Assembly (NCBI RefSeq): GCF_002022415.1
Contig: NZ_MUBG01000001.1
Location: 620,001-684,000 of the forward strand
Source: Bartonella sp. WD12.1
Lineage (GTDB): Bacteria; Pseudomonadota; Alphaproteobacteria; Rhizobiales; Rhizobiaceae
DNA length: 64,000 nucleotides
Reading direction: 5' to 3'
A program made the translations under genes and the position numbers. The notes beneath the pieces are model-generated. The model ran no database searches and was not told the DNA's origin. It saw nothing but the letters and a program-made list of their open reading frames with translations. How positions within the stretch are numbered: the first letter of the stretch is position 1; the number at the start of each line of letters is the position of its first letter. Positions 1 to 9,371 of the stretch are shown piece after piece.

Positions 1-246
1 AAAGTTCACGGAAATCCTCATGAGCCATTGGCTGATAAAGCCCTTGAAAAGATGCAAGCAGATTGTGCGCTTCTCTACGACATGTTTGTCGATTTAGTTG
101 CACAAAATAGACCTACGAGTGCTCAAGCGATCCGAGACACGAAAGCAGAGACATTTATAGGCACTCAGGCTGTAGAGCTTGGGTTAGCAGATGCGCAAGG
201 CACATTTGCACAAGCTTTGGAAGCTCTAACAGCTTCCATTCAATAA
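1..246 (+). CDS. S49-family capsid maturation protease, C-terminal fragment
   Basis: The frame is open from the first base of the window, so only the last 81 codons are present. The fragment reads like the end of phage SppA/ClpP-like S49 peptidases (lambda gpC type), including the typical DTKAETFIGTQAVELGLAD stretch near the end of the catalytic fold, where the protease ends in a helix after the GLAD motif. The enzyme processes the head during procapsid maturation. The catalytic serine and lysine would lie upstream of the window. A scaffold-like gene, a decoration gene and a major capsid gene follow, as in lambda (C, Nu3, D, E). Confidence 0.8.
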   Translation, partial: KVHGNPHEPLADKALEKMQADCALLYDMFVDLVAQNRPTSAQAIRDTKAETFIGTQAVELGLADAQGTFAQALEALTASIQ

Positions 247-281
247 CCCCTGAATATGAAATCAATAAAGGAATTAAATAT

Positions 282-713
282 ATGGTGAATCTATTACGTA
301 CAAGATATCGCGCCAAAGATGATGGTGAGCTTTCCGCACAATTGCCTGCAGGAGAGAAAAGCGAAAAAATTGAAGTTTCTACAGAAGTAAACGCTGTCGA
401 CATTGGTGTTAACGCTGAGGTCTTTAATGAAGACAAGGATGCAGGTATTCAAGCGGCACTTGAACAAGAAAGAAAGCGTGCTCAGAGCTTTATGACTTTG
501 GAAAAGCAAGCTCAGCGTTTAGGTGTTTCTTTTAATGCCGCACAAGCTATTCAAGATGGTATGAGCTTAGAGGAAGCAAAGAGCATCATTCTAGCTAATG
601 CTACATCACAAAGCGAATCCTTAGTTGTATCGCCTTATGCACCCCATCCGGAAGGAAACACTCAAGCAAATATTTATGCAAAATGGGATAAAGTTTGGAG
701 TACAATACAATGA
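282..713 (+). CDS. Putative capsid scaffold-like protein
   Basis: A 143-residue protein, acidic in its first half and helical and charged in the middle (about residues 55-105). The middle, QERKRAQSFMTLEKQAQRLG followed by a helix and MSLEEAKSIIL, resembles the C-terminal tail of phage S49 proteases, the part that in lambda gpC also makes the scaffold Nu3 from an internal start. Here it is a separate reading frame beginning 35 bases after the protease stop. Its role as scaffold is inferred from this resemblance and its position between protease and decoration protein. Its stop overlaps the next start by ATGA, which suggests translational coupling. Confidence 0.55.
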   Translation: MVNLLRTRYRAKDDGELSAQLPAGEKSEKIEVSTEVNAVDIGVNAEVFNEDKDAGIQAALEQERKRAQSFMTLEKQAQRLGVSFNAAQAIQDGMSLEEAKSIILANATSQSESLVVSPYAPHPEGNTQANIYAKWDKVWSTIQ

Positions 714-1075
714 GTAAAGTTTTTTATGAAGGCCCTCGTGATAGTGCTTATCTTGGGCGTTACAACCCTGACATGTCAAACGAGGAAGTGATCTTTGCAA
801 AAGGATCTGAAGTCGCAGCGGGAACCGTTATGGGGCTCGTGACCACAACGGGCAAATATGTGCCGTTTAATCCCGATGCGTCAGATGGCAGTGAAATTCC
901 AGCAGGTATTTCTTATGCCAATGTTGATGTCTCACAAAGCGATCAACGAGCAACGATTACAGTGCGTTTATGCACGGTAAAAGCATCTGAACTGATATGG
1001 CCTGAAAAAATTGATGAAGAGAAAAAGCAAACAGCCATTCAGATCTTAGAAAAAAATAACATTCTATTGCGATAG
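710..1075 (+). CDS. Head decoration protein, lambda gpD-like
   Basis: A 121-residue protein matching the lambda D family: N-terminal strand with YLGRYNPDMSNEEV, then the AAGTVMGLVTTTGKYVPF beta segment and an ITVRLCTVKASELIWP segment near the end. Such trimers bind outside the expanded capsid and cement it against DNA pressure. An in-frame ATG exists at 695, but the ATG at 710 overlaps the preceding stop (ATGA) and is the better start. It sits directly before the major capsid gene, the order known from lambda. Confidence 0.8.
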   Translation: MSKVFYEGPRDSAYLGRYNPDMSNEEVIFAKGSEVAAGTVMGLVTTTGKYVPFNPDASDGSEIPAGISYANVDVSQSDQRATITVRLCTVKASELIWPEKIDEEKKQTAIQILEKNNILLR

Positions 1076-1088
1076 GAGACATACAAAT

Positions 1089-2165
1089 ATGGATATAAGT
1101 TTTTTTAATCACAACGCATTCTCAATGGCAACAATGATGAAAGCGATTGAGAATTACGCGTTTAAACCTGATCTGATTGGTTCACTTAACCTTTTTGAGG
1201 AAGTTGAGACAAACAAGACAACAGTTGGCATTGAGAGACGTGACAACAAATTATCACTCATTCCAACAAGTGAACGTGGTGCGCCTTTAATAGAAGCAGG
1301 TAGAGATAGTCGCAACGTTCGGTTTTTTCCAACAACACGTATTGCTAAAAGCGACACAATAAAGGCGGAAGAAATTCAAGACCGCCGAGAGTTTGGTACA
1401 GAAGACCAGCTTGAAACAGCGATGAAATTTATCGCTAAAAGGCAAAAGAATCTGATTGGGGAAATTGAACTGACCTGGGAAAATATGCAGCTTGGAGCTA
1501 TTCAAGGTATTGTTCTCGATGCTGATGGATCAGTGCTTTATGATTGGTATAAGGAATGGGGGATCACACCACCAGAGCCTATTGATTTTAAACTAAATGA
1601 GGACACAACCGATGTTTCTTATATGGTTAATCAAATTCGCATCAAGATGGTTAAAGCTTCAGGCAATACATTTTCCACTCGTTCACGAATTATTGGGTTT
1701 TGTGGAGATGAATTCTTTTTCAAGTTAAAAAATCACAAAACAATTCGTGAAACTTATCTCAACACATCTTTAGCACAAACATTAAATAGTACAGCAGGTA
1801 TCGCAACGCCTGGAGCTATTGAATTAGGAAGCTTTGGAAGTTTTGATTTTGCTGGTGCGACGTTTGTTAATTACTGCAACATTCATGATTATAATATGAA
1901 TACTAAATCCAAGACAAAACGAAGCATAGGTATTAAGCCTGATGAATGTCAATTTGTTCCTGTTAATGTGCCTGGTGTATTCCAAAAAACATTTGCTCCG
2001 GGTGAAAGTTGGAAGGTTGTTAATACAGTCGGTAAACCTCTTTATCCTACACTTGTTATAGATCGCGATAATGACGCGTGGGTGAGAGCTGAAGTATACA
2101 GTTATCCACTCTTCATTTGCGCGCGTCCTGAAATGCTCTTCAAAGCAGTTGTGAAAGCACAATAA
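1089..2165 (+). CDS. Major capsid protein, lambda gpE family
   Basis: A 358-residue protein of the Phage_cap_E family, with the typical beginning (helix, then LNLFEEVETNKTTVGIERRD), the RFFPTTRIAKSDTIKAEEIQ region and a middle with QIRIKMVKASGNTF and GFCGDEFFFKL. Length is close to lambda E (341 residues). It forms the icosahedral shell. An AGGAG-like site (gataggagac) stands before the start. The order protease, scaffold-like, decoration, capsid, FII-like connector matches lambda and supports the call. Confidence 0.88.
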   Translation: MDISFFNHNAFSMATMMKAIENYAFKPDLIGSLNLFEEVETNKTTVGIERRDNKLSLIPTSERGAPLIEAGRDSRNVRFFPTTRIAKSDTIKAEEIQDRREFGTEDQLETAMKFIAKRQKNLIGEIELTWENMQLGAIQGIVLDADGSVLYDWYKEWGITPPEPIDFKLNEDTTDVSYMVNQIRIKMVKASGNTFSTRSRIIGFCGDEFFFKLKNHKTIRETYLNTSLAQTLNSTAGIATPGAIELGSFGSFDFAGATFVNYCNIHDYNMNTKSKTKRSIGIKPDECQFVPVNVPGVFQKTFAPGESWKVVNTVGKPLYPTLVIDRDNDAWVRAEVYSYPLFICARPEMLFKAVVKAQ

Positions 2166-2166
2166 A

Positions 2167-2511
2167 ATGCAATGGCATGGGCTGCTCAGTCAAATGATTG
2201 AAGATGTACGTAACACTTTTGGGCAGCCCGTGATCTATACACGAAAAAAAACAGGGCAATCTTTTCATATCACAGCGATTTACAGCATTAAGCATGCTGA
2301 ACAAGAAGCGGGGGGAAGAGTCAAAACAACAATCCCAAGGAAAGAACTTGATATCTGCATCAACGATATTGGTGGAGTACAACCTGAACTCGGAGATCAT
2401 ATTGTTTTGCTTGCTTCCCAGGAGAATTTTTCTGTCGCAAATGTGCAAGCGTCGGAATCCAATATGTACAAGCTTATCCTACGCGAAGAATCTGTCGTAA
2501 ACAGGAGCTAA
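2167..2511 (+). CDS. Head-tail attachment protein, lambda FII-like
   Basis: A 114-residue protein starting one base after the capsid stop. Length and architecture match lambda FII (117 residues): an N-terminal helix, a beta barrel with VQPELGDHIVLLASQENFSV in place of the lambda RRGDTL...FWVDRV region, and an end in LREESVVNRS like the lambda end PPAVNRR. FII closes the packaged head and makes the surface to which the tail binds. Identity is low by eye, so the call rests on size, motif order and position between capsid and tail genes. Confidence 0.6.
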   Translation: MQWHGLLSQMIEDVRNTFGQPVIYTRKKTGQSFHITAIYSIKHAEQEAGGRVKTTIPRKELDICINDIGGVQPELGDHIVLLASQENFSVANVQASESNMYKLILREESVVNRS

Positions 2512-2512
2512 G

Positions 2513-3034
2513 ATGCATCCACGAGATACATTAAGAGAGACGTTTGTTGAGTTGATCAAATCTGGCAAGACATCGGCTGGTGATGAAGTTTACAATATGC
2601 GAGACTTTAATTTTTTTAATGAAGAGCATCCGTTTGTTAATGTATCGACCCCAAACGAAACGATAGAAGATGGGCATGATTATGGAGCAAGACGACGTAT
2701 TTTAACGGTTGATGTTGAATGCTATGACACGAGAGACAATGGAGCACGCTTTGTTGATCAATTAGCCTGGGAAATAGAAACGATTTTCCATAGCAATCCC
2801 AGTCTCAACAACACAGTTGAAAACTGTCGCTTACAAAACATAGCCATGGCTTTTGGTGATAACGGCTCCTTAGCATTGCATGGTTCCATTTTAACCTTTG
2901 AAGTCACTTATGTAACCAATATCCCTCCTGAAGAAGAAGGCGCTGTCTTTTTTGAACCTTGTGTAGGCTTTGATCCCGATACAGGGCCTAACAATGAGGA
3001 TAAATATCAAACCACTGGAAATTCCCCATGTTAG
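2513..3034 (+). CDS. Tail completion/terminator-like protein
   Basis: A 173-residue soluble protein beginning one base after the FII-like stop. It starts with a helix (RDTLRETFVELIKSG) followed by beta strands (FVNVSTPNETIE, RRILTVDVECYD, WEIETIF, LTFEVTYVT), the fold order of tail terminators such as lambda gpU and HK97 gp10: N-terminal helix, strands, a second helix on the other face. Position between head connector and tail spike also fits the ring capping the tail. The last 30 residues are acidic and low-complexity. No specific family is recognised with certainty. It overlaps the next gene by 7 bases. Confidence 0.45.
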   Translation: MHPRDTLRETFVELIKSGKTSAGDEVYNMRDFNFFNEEHPFVNVSTPNETIEDGHDYGARRRILTVDVECYDTRDNGARFVDQLAWEIETIFHSNPSLNNTVENCRLQNIAMAFGDNGSLALHGSILTFEVTYVTNIPPEEEGAVFFEPCVGFDPDTGPNNEDKYQTTGNSPC

Positions 3035-3765
3035 AGCGGCGTGATAGCGAAATCACAGATTTAAAAAGGCGTGTGGCCAATATGGTTATGGTGGGCAAGA
3101 TTAGCCACGTTGATCATAAAAACGCACGCTATCGTGTTCAAAGCGGTCATATTGTAAGTGATTGGATTCCAGATACACAGGCCCGTGCAGGAAAAACTCG
3201 TTCCTATGAAGGACGTGATGTGGGTGAGCAAGTTATTGTCCTTTCCACATCAGGTGATTTATCACAAGGGATGATTATTGGCTCTATTCATACAGATGCC
3301 AATCAAGCAGCTGATAAGGGCAATATCCATACAACCATATACCCTGATGGCACAACGGTTGAATATGACGATGAGACAAGCACTTACTCATTGACGATTA
3401 AGTCAGAAGGCAAATTCATTTTAACGATATCCGACGGCGTTTCCATGAAAGGTGAAGGAGGTGAATTAGAAATCACCGCTCCAGAGGGCATAAAGATTAT
3501 TTCAGAAAGTGATATGACTTTAAAAGCAGATGGAAACATGACACTGGAGGCAGAGGGAGATGTTTCTATCAAATCAAGTGATGGGGTTTCTCTTGAGTCA
3601 GGCAGTCATATGTCCCTTAAATCAAGTAGTGGCACCTCTCTCAAAGCGGGTGGTGAGGTGTCTGTTAAATCAAGTGGGTTAAAGCATAATAGTGTTAACG
3701 TCGGAAGTGGCCATAAACACCCTGGTGTTACATCTGGTAATGCTATGACGGGAGGCCCCATTTGA
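3028..3765 (+). CDS. Baseplate spike protein, P2 gpV-like
   Basis: A 245-residue protein with an N-terminal OB-fold domain (about residues 15-95, ending in DLSQGMIIGSIHT) followed by a long beta-helical stem of short alternating strands (about 105-215; repeats such as GDVSIKSSDGVSLESGS and GTSLKAGGEVSVKS). The C-terminal apex holds GHKHPGV; a histidine pair of this kind binds iron at the tip of P2 and phi92 spikes. The trimer forms the membrane-piercing needle under the baseplate. It is the first gene of the P2-like V-W-J-I baseplate run. Confidence 0.87.
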   Translation: MLERRDSEITDLKRRVANMVMVGKISHVDHKNARYRVQSGHIVSDWIPDTQARAGKTRSYEGRDVGEQVIVLSTSGDLSQGMIIGSIHTDANQAADKGNIHTTIYPDGTTVEYDDETSTYSLTIKSEGKFILTISDGVSMKGEGGELEITAPEGIKIISESDMTLKADGNMTLEAEGDVSIKSSDGVSLESGSHMSLKSSSGTSLKAGGEVSVKSSGLKHNSVNVGSGHKHPGVTSGNAMTGGPI

Positions 3766-4103
3766 GTGTAGGAATGAATTGTCAGACAGGCAAATCCATG
3801 GTCGGAGTTGATCACTTGCGTCAGTCCATCATAGATATTTTAACGACACGGATAGGAACACGGGTTATGCGTCGTGATTATGGATCACGTGTTCTTGATC
3901 TGATTGATGATCCAGTCAATGAAACCTTTAAGGTTGCCATTTATGCAGCTGTTGCAGAGGCTTTAGATAGATGGGAGCCTCGTTTAAAGCTTCAACAAGT
4001 GAATTTAACTTCTGTTGAACCGGGAAAAGTTTCCATGTTTTTTGAAGGAATTTACATCCCTTCAGGAAAGCCAATCACTATGGAAGGATTGCAGATAGGA
4101 TGA
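3762..4103 (+). CDS. Baseplate wedge protein, P2 gpW / gp25-like
   Basis: A 113-residue protein of the GPW/gp25 family. Recognisable features are the HLRQSIIDILTTRIGTRVMR segment (residues about 19-38), YGSRVLDLIDDPVN, and the conserved WEPRLKL near residue 77. The protein initiates sheath polymerisation in the wedge. The start is taken as TTG at 3762, which overlaps the gpV stop and has GGGAGG six bases upstream; an ATG at 3774 is the alternative but lacks a good ribosome site. The stop overlaps the gpJ start by four bases. Confidence 0.85.
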   Translation: MSVGMNCQTGKSMVGVDHLRQSIIDILTTRIGTRVMRRDYGSRVLDLIDDPVNETFKVAIYAAVAEALDRWEPRLKLQQVNLTSVEPGKVSMFFEGIYIPSGKPITMEGLQIG

Positions 4104-4924
4104 ATGAGGATTTCATAAAACCAGAAATCATTCCAGAGCTTTCTATTGAAGAAATACGTGCTGCTTGTCTTGAGAGTTTAAAACAGCTTTTACCCAATTA
4201 CACACCTTTGGAAAGTGATCCAGCGGTTAAAATCATTGAGGTTGCAAGTTACAGAGAGTTTTTATTAAGGCAGCGTATTAATGAGGCTGCACGCAACACT
4301 GTTCTTGATTTTGCAAAGGGGGAAGCTCTTGATGCTTTGGGTGAGTGGCATGGTGTTGAACGCTTAGAAGGTGAAAGCGATGACAACTATCGTGAACGCA
4401 TTAAGCTTCGTGTACGGGCTGGTAAAGGGGGTGGAACAGAGCCTTATTATAGGTATTTCGCCTTATCAGCAGATAATCGTGTGAAGGATGCGGTCATTTA
4501 TCGAAAAGGAAGAAATCCTACCATTCACGTGGCTATTTTTGGCAAGAATGAGCAAGGAACAGCGAGTGAGGAATTATTACAAAGAGTCAAAGAAGTGCTG
4601 ACGGATAAAAGTGTGATTATGACCAATGATACCATTGAAGTTCACGCTGCAGTGACAAAGGTTTTAGATTTAGAAGCAGATGTTTGGCTCTTACCTGAAA
4701 TCTCTTTAGAGATCTTAACCCAAATGGAAGCAAATTTACGGGCAGCTTGGAAGAAAGAGCAAGCCCTTGGTCGTGAGTTGAGTTCATCATGGTGGATTTC
4801 AAAACTGATGATCCCTGGTGTGCAAAAAGTCATTGCTGTTAACCCAACAAATGATATTGCCGTCTCCAGTGAAGAGGTTTTAGCCATTGGTAAAGTAACA
4901 CTCAATTTCAAAGGGCGTCTATAG
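4100..4924 (+). CDS. Baseplate wedge protein, P2 gpJ-like
   Basis: A 274-residue member of the Baseplate_J family. The N-terminal helical region carries the conserved run from FLLRQRINEAARNTVLDFA, followed by ALDALGEWHGVERLEGESDD and the YRERIKLRVRAGKGGGTEP motif typical of gpJ. The C-terminal half (EVLAIGKVTLNF near the end) ends like other gpJ proteins. It forms the arm of the wedge joining spike hub to tail fibres. ATGA overlap with gpW indicates coupling. Length is slightly shorter than P2 gpJ (302). Confidence 0.87.
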   Translation: MNEDFIKPEIIPELSIEEIRAACLESLKQLLPNYTPLESDPAVKIIEVASYREFLLRQRINEAARNTVLDFAKGEALDALGEWHGVERLEGESDDNYRERIKLRVRAGKGGGTEPYYRYFALSADNRVKDAVIYRKGRNPTIHVAIFGKNEQGTASEELLQRVKEVLTDKSVIMTNDTIEVHAAVTKVLDLEADVWLLPEISLEILTQMEANLRAAWKKEQALGRELSSSWWISKLMIPGVQKVIAVNPTNDIAVSSEEVLAIGKVTLNFKGRL

Positions 4925-4926
4925 TA

Positions 4927-6198
4927 ATGCTTGGGTGCTTACTTCCAACAAATACAACACAATTTGAAAAGCGCCTTGCCGATGCTTGTGACTTTCATAA
5001 AGACATTGAAGATTCAATCAATTTTATCTCTCGTGCAAAGCTTGATATCATAGACCCAAGCTTCTTGCCATGGTTGGTTGAAGAATATGGGCTTGGAGAA
5101 CTAACATCTTATGTTCCGGATTTCTCTGTTTTGCTTGAAACGGGACCGGAATGGCAGCGGGTACGTGGATCTTTAGCGGCTATTGATAAAGGGCTTGAAT
5201 GGTTAGATCTGAATGCACATTTCGTAGGAGCATGGCCAGAGCGAAAATGGTGGAATTCATTCCAGCTTTATTTTGATCAATTGCCTGATACAGACAAACT
5301 TAAAGCTATTGAAGGGATCGTTAAGCTTTCTGAATGTTTGCGCTCTGATCTTTGGCGTGGTATTCATGGTTATGACGCTCCCATTGTAGAAGGGAATATA
5401 TCTCGCTTAGATGACAGCATGTTTGACTCTCAAAGTGGTGTGTGCGTGACAGAAAGCGGCACAGTATTTTCCTTTGGGCGTTCTAAAGAAATAAGCCTCA
5501 CTTTAACTGAAGAAGACGGAAAGTTCATTGGCAATTGGATTGATGATCAAGAAGAGCTCGTTTGGGAAGGTTTAGATTATCCATGGGATAGAGCAAATTT
5601 CCCTTGGGAGTCAGCGCAAATAAGTGAGCATGATGTATTGATAGCATCTCAGTTTAAGGATCGTTCCCTTTATAATGAAAATGATGAACTTATTGACAAT
5701 TGGATTGATGATGAGAATGAGGAGTTCAGTTGGAAAAGTTTAGATTATCCATGGGATGAAGCAAATGTTCCTTGGGTATCAGATCAAAAAAATGGGCGCG
5801 ATATATTGATGGCGAATTGGTTTAAAGATCGCACCCTTTATCTGGCTTTAAGAGATAACAATAATAAGCTGATTGGTTATCGAAGATGTAACATTGTCCA
5901 GCAAGTGACAAGAGTTTCAGATGGAGTTTACAGTTATTCAGGTCATCGCTTTACACCCTTTATAAAGGGTACAAAAGTTTTGCTTGCAGCACGAACACAG
6001 TTTGATGATATCAACGATAAACAAGCAGCGTTTGTTTCCGTTTTCGTGCATGCGGCTCCTGCAAAACATATCTCGCCTGGCAAACTATGGTTAGAGCCTG
6101 ATGAGCTTATTGATGGCGTGGAGATTCTCAAAACCCCTGTCTCTCTATCTTTACGTAAAGACGTTCGTGAACAATTCAAAATTTTATTGAGGTTTTAA
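4927..6198 (+). CDS. Tail protein I (P2 gpI-like) with repeat-bearing C-terminal extension
   Basis: The first 150 or so residues match P2 gpI, the fibre-attachment protein of the baseplate (LLPTNTTQFEKRLADA, IDPSFLPWLVEEYG, WQRVRGSLAAIDKGLEWL). P2 gpI is about 180 residues; this protein has 423. The extension has two tandem copies of a unit of about 48 residues (about 201-248 and 256-303). Each starts with NWIDD, passes through LDYPWD.AN.PW and ends in FKDR.LY. A beta-rich tail follows. The extension is probably a fibre adaptor; that is inference. The downstream genes encode a large DUF4815 protein and fibres. Confidence 0.75.
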   Translation: MLGCLLPTNTTQFEKRLADACDFHKDIEDSINFISRAKLDIIDPSFLPWLVEEYGLGELTSYVPDFSVLLETGPEWQRVRGSLAAIDKGLEWLDLNAHFVGAWPERKWWNSFQLYFDQLPDTDKLKAIEGIVKLSECLRSDLWRGIHGYDAPIVEGNISRLDDSMFDSQSGVCVTESGTVFSFGRSKEISLTLTEEDGKFIGNWIDDQEELVWEGLDYPWDRANFPWESAQISEHDVLIASQFKDRSLYNENDELIDNWIDDENEEFSWKSLDYPWDEANVPWVSDQKNGRDILMANWFKDRTLYLALRDNNNKLIGYRRCNIVQQVTRVSDGVYSYSGHRFTPFIKGTKVLLAARTQFDDINDKQAAFVSVFVHAAPAKHISPGKLWLEPDELIDGVEILKTPVSLSLRKDVREQFKILLRF

Positions 6199-6199
6199 T

Positions 6200-9100
6200 A
6201 TGGAGCATGAAAGCGGTTTGCCGTTTGCAATTGACCGATCTGTAGGCAAAGACGAACAACAAAGCGTCGTATTCTATGGAGAACGCCCCTTTATTCAAAG
6301 CGCAGAACTCAATGAAGTTCAAACCATTATTCGTGGCCGTCATGATCGTTTAGGAAGACTTGTGGCCAAAGAAGGTGACCGTATTGAGCGTGCCGATGCT
6401 TTCGTTGATCAAAGCACTCAAAAAGTCACTTTGACAGAAGGGAAAATCTTTATCGCAGGGGATATTTTCCCTGTAGCAGAAACCGTTTTAAACAATGTCC
6501 CCATGCTTGGACGTGTAGAGATCGGTGTGAAACTCCAAAAACAATGGATAACCCATGAAGATGATCCACAGTTATTAGGTCAAATTCCAGGCACATTGGC
6601 AGAAGGTGAACCAGGAGCAGCAAGGGAAACAGCAAAGCTTGTATGGGCTTTACAAAATGACAAACAAGAAGGTGTTTTCTTCCCCGTCTATATCTTACAA
6701 GATGGCACTTTGATTGATCAGAAGCCCCCTTCATTGTTAGAGCCTGCCTTGCAAGCTATTGCAACTTATGACCGTGCTCATGGGCATTATATTGTCAATG
6801 GTTGTCGGGTGACAGCCTTAGGACAAAATGATGGCAAACAAATATTTAGTATAGAAGAAGGCGAAGCCAATATTAATGGCTTTAAGCATAAACGCCTTGC
6901 TGCTTTAAGGCATGAAGAGCCAGAAGACTACTGTGAAGGTATAGTGCCAAGTGAAACACATCTCTTTACATCCAAGAAAGCCAAGGCAACTAAATCGGAG
7001 AAGACAAGCTTTACGTTTGAAACTTATTATTTTCCCATCGCAACTGTTCACTCTATTTTACTCACAAAAGAAAAGACCACTAATGTCACCCGCGGTGGCG
7101 TAGCCTCAGGGCGTGATGGAGTTCCCGATAAAAGTGTTGTCAGTTTTGTGAAAGTCGTTCAAGGGGATAAGGAATTTAAAGAAGGTGTAGACTTTAAAAA
7201 GACTGGTGATACGATTGACTGGTCTTTATCTGGTGATGAGCCTAAACCAGGTAGCACTTATGAGGTCACCTATCATTATCGTGCAAAGGTGGATGCTGAT
7301 AAGGTCACAGCGCGGGAAATTACTGTTTCAGATGGTGCTGAAGGTGGAGATATTATTGTCAGTTACACCTACAAACTCCCTCGTATTGACCGCATAGGCT
7401 TAAATGCTCAAGGTGGAGTGGTTTACATTCAGGGGATTTCAGCAGACAATCCCATAGCACCTAGTGTTCCTGATGATATCTTATCGCTTGCAACGATCAC
7501 AAATAATTGGCTTGATTATCCACGTGTCGATAATAATGGCACACGTGTTGCCCCTTATGCTGAAATGTGGCGCTATTTTAACCGTGTTCTTGACCTTGAT
7601 CGGTTGTTACAGCTTGAAAAGATTAAGAGCAATGTTGATTCAAAAGAACCTGTCTCTAAAAAAGGGATGATTGCCGATCCTTTTCTTGATGACAGTCTTC
7701 GTGATGAAGGAATCGAGCAAACAGGTGCCATAGGTCATGGCTTGTTACGCCTTGCCATTGAGCCTACATTTTACTACGCTTCCTTAAATGAGCCTGTTAC
7801 CCTTGATTGGGAGAATGAAGTCATCATTGCGCAAGAATTGATGACTGCTTGCGAGAAAATCAATCCTTATCAAAACTTTGACCCATTGCCAGGCACACTC
7901 GCTCTCACCCCTGCAACGGACTTCTGGCGTGTTCAGCGTACAGATTGGCTTTCAGGTGTGACCAATGAATTGTCGATGGGCAGCCGTCCTGGGGGTGGTC
8001 GTACTACAGAAACGAAGGATGAACTGGTCAGCACACATCAAGAGCAAATTGATTTCTTAAGACAAATTGATCTCAACTTTAAGATTGAAGGCTTTGGTAA
8101 AGGAGAGATTTTAGAAAGTCTGACATTTGATGGCGTTAATGTTTTACCAAAAGAGACACTTACTGCCAATCCTCAAGGCATTATTGAAGGGAAATTTAAA
8201 ATTCCCAAAGACATCACAGCAGGAACAAAGAACGTCATTGCTGTTGGTACAGGAAAAACAACGGCTACAGGCCTTTTCACAGGGCAAGGTGTGATTGATG
8301 TGCAGGTTATGCGGCGTGTCACAACAGTGCGTGTATGGAAAAAATCTGATCCACAAGCACAAGTCTTTACACCCGATGAAACGCGGCAAATAACAGGTAT
8401 TGATTTCCATATTTGCAAGATTGGTAATCGTGCTCATGATTTGATGATTGATCTTGTTACAACAGACAATGGCTATCCTACATCTGACATTCAAGCACAA
8501 GCTCTTTATTCAATGAAAGAGGCTGAAACGGGATGGGCTGCAGCACGTTATAGTGTTCCATTAACTGTGCTTAATGATCGTTTAACCGCCTTTGTCATTA
8601 AAACAGATGATGGCGATCATTCTGTTTCATTAGCAAAACTTGGAGATTTTGACGAAGAAAACCAAAGATATGTTTCTAGCCATCCTTATATCACAGGTCC
8701 TCGTTTTTCTTCTGTGAATGCGCAAACATGGACAGCTCATCAAGATGAAGCCTTAGCATTTCGTGTACTTGCTGCTCGTTATACACAAACAGAAAAAACT
8801 GTCGATTTAGGTGAGTTTGATCTTAAAGAATGTTCTGATTTGCAGGTGCGTGCAGCGATTGAATTGCCTTCCAGTGAATGTTCTGTCATCTTTGAAATTG
8901 AACGCAACAACGGTACAATTTATCAACTCTTACCGTTCCAATTGCTGAGTTTAACGGAATATATCAGTGAAAAAGTCCAGTTACGTGCCATTTTAAAAGG
9001 GACCGGGAAGCTATCGCCAGTGTTGTTTGCTCCCATTGAATTGATCGCGGGCAAGATTAGAAAAGAAGCAACCTATGTCACACGTGCTTTTTCCTTTGGA

Positions 9101-9358
9101 GAAAAGTCGAGACTAACCAGTTATATTAAAACTTTTTTACCAGGCGGTTCGACTTTCAAAATGGAGCTGCAACTGGATGATGGTGATTTCACTTCCCTAA
9201 AATTAGAAGAAACAGAACAACTCGCACAGCCACTTTGGACGGAACGTAAATTTGTCAGTGAAGATAAGACAGCTGGGCAAGCGCGTTTGAGACTGACATT
9301 AACTGGCGGTCCTGCTGCACGTTCTATGGCAAGTGATTTTGGTGCGGGAATTATGTGA
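6200..9358 (+). CDS. DUF4815-containing phage tail/baseplate protein
   Basis: A very large 1052-residue protein starting one base after gpI. The N-terminal part (about residues 1-560) has the look of DUF4815 phage proteins: GERPFIQSAELNEVQTI, RIERADAFVDQ, VTLTEGKIFIAGDIFPV and the later VVYIQGIS and YAEMWRYFNRVLDLDRLLQ. The C-terminal half is beta-rich. In other alphaproteobacterial prophages such proteins sit between gpI and the fibre genes and are thought to belong to the baseplate or fibre network. A precise function is not known. An ATG is used, with a gaggtttt stretch upstream rather than a strong ribosome site. Confidence 0.65.
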   Translation: MEHESGLPFAIDRSVGKDEQQSVVFYGERPFIQSAELNEVQTIIRGRHDRLGRLVAKEGDRIERADAFVDQSTQKVTLTEGKIFIAGDIFPVAETVLNNVPMLGRVEIGVKLQKQWITHEDDPQLLGQIPGTLAEGEPGAARETAKLVWALQNDKQEGVFFPVYILQDGTLIDQKPPSLLEPALQAIATYDRAHGHYIVNGCRVTALGQNDGKQIFSIEEGEANINGFKHKRLAALRHEEPEDYCEGIVPSETHLFTSKKAKATKSEKTSFTFETYYFPIATVHSILLTKEKTTNVTRGGVASGRDGVPDKSVVSFVKVVQGDKEFKEGVDFKKTGDTIDWSLSGDEPKPGSTYEVTYHYRAKVDADKVTAREITVSDGAEGGDIIVSYTYKLPRIDRIGLNAQGGVVYIQGISADNPIAPSVPDDILSLATITNNWLDYPRVDNNGTRVAPYAEMWRYFNRVLDLDRLLQLEKIKSNVDSKEPVSKKGMIADPFLDDSLRDEGIEQTGAIGHGLLRLAIEPTFYYASLNEPVTLDWENEVIIAQELMTACEKINPYQNFDPLPGTLALTPATDFWRVQRTDWLSGVTNELSMGSRPGGGRTTETKDELVSTHQEQIDFLRQIDLNFKIEGFGKGEILESLTFDGVNVLPKETLTANPQGIIEGKFKIPKDITAGTKNVIAVGTGKTTATGLFTGQGVIDVQVMRRVTTVRVWKKSDPQAQVFTPDETRQITGIDFHICKIGNRAHDLMIDLVTTDNGYPTSDIQAQALYSMKEAETGWAAARYSVPLTVLNDRLTAFVIKTDDGDHSVSLAKLGDFDEENQRYVSSHPYITGPRFSSVNAQTWTAHQDEALAFRVLAARYTQTEKTVDLGEFDLKECSDLQVRAAIELPSSECSVIFEIERNNGTIYQLLPFQLLSLTEYISEKVQLRAILKGTGKLSPVLFAPIELIAGKIRKEATYVTRAFSFGEKSRLTSYIKTFLPGGSTFKMELQLDDGDFTSLKLEETEQLAQPLWTERKFVSEDKTAGQARLRLTLTGGPAARSMASDFGAGIM

Positions 9359-9371
9359 CAGGAGTAATATC

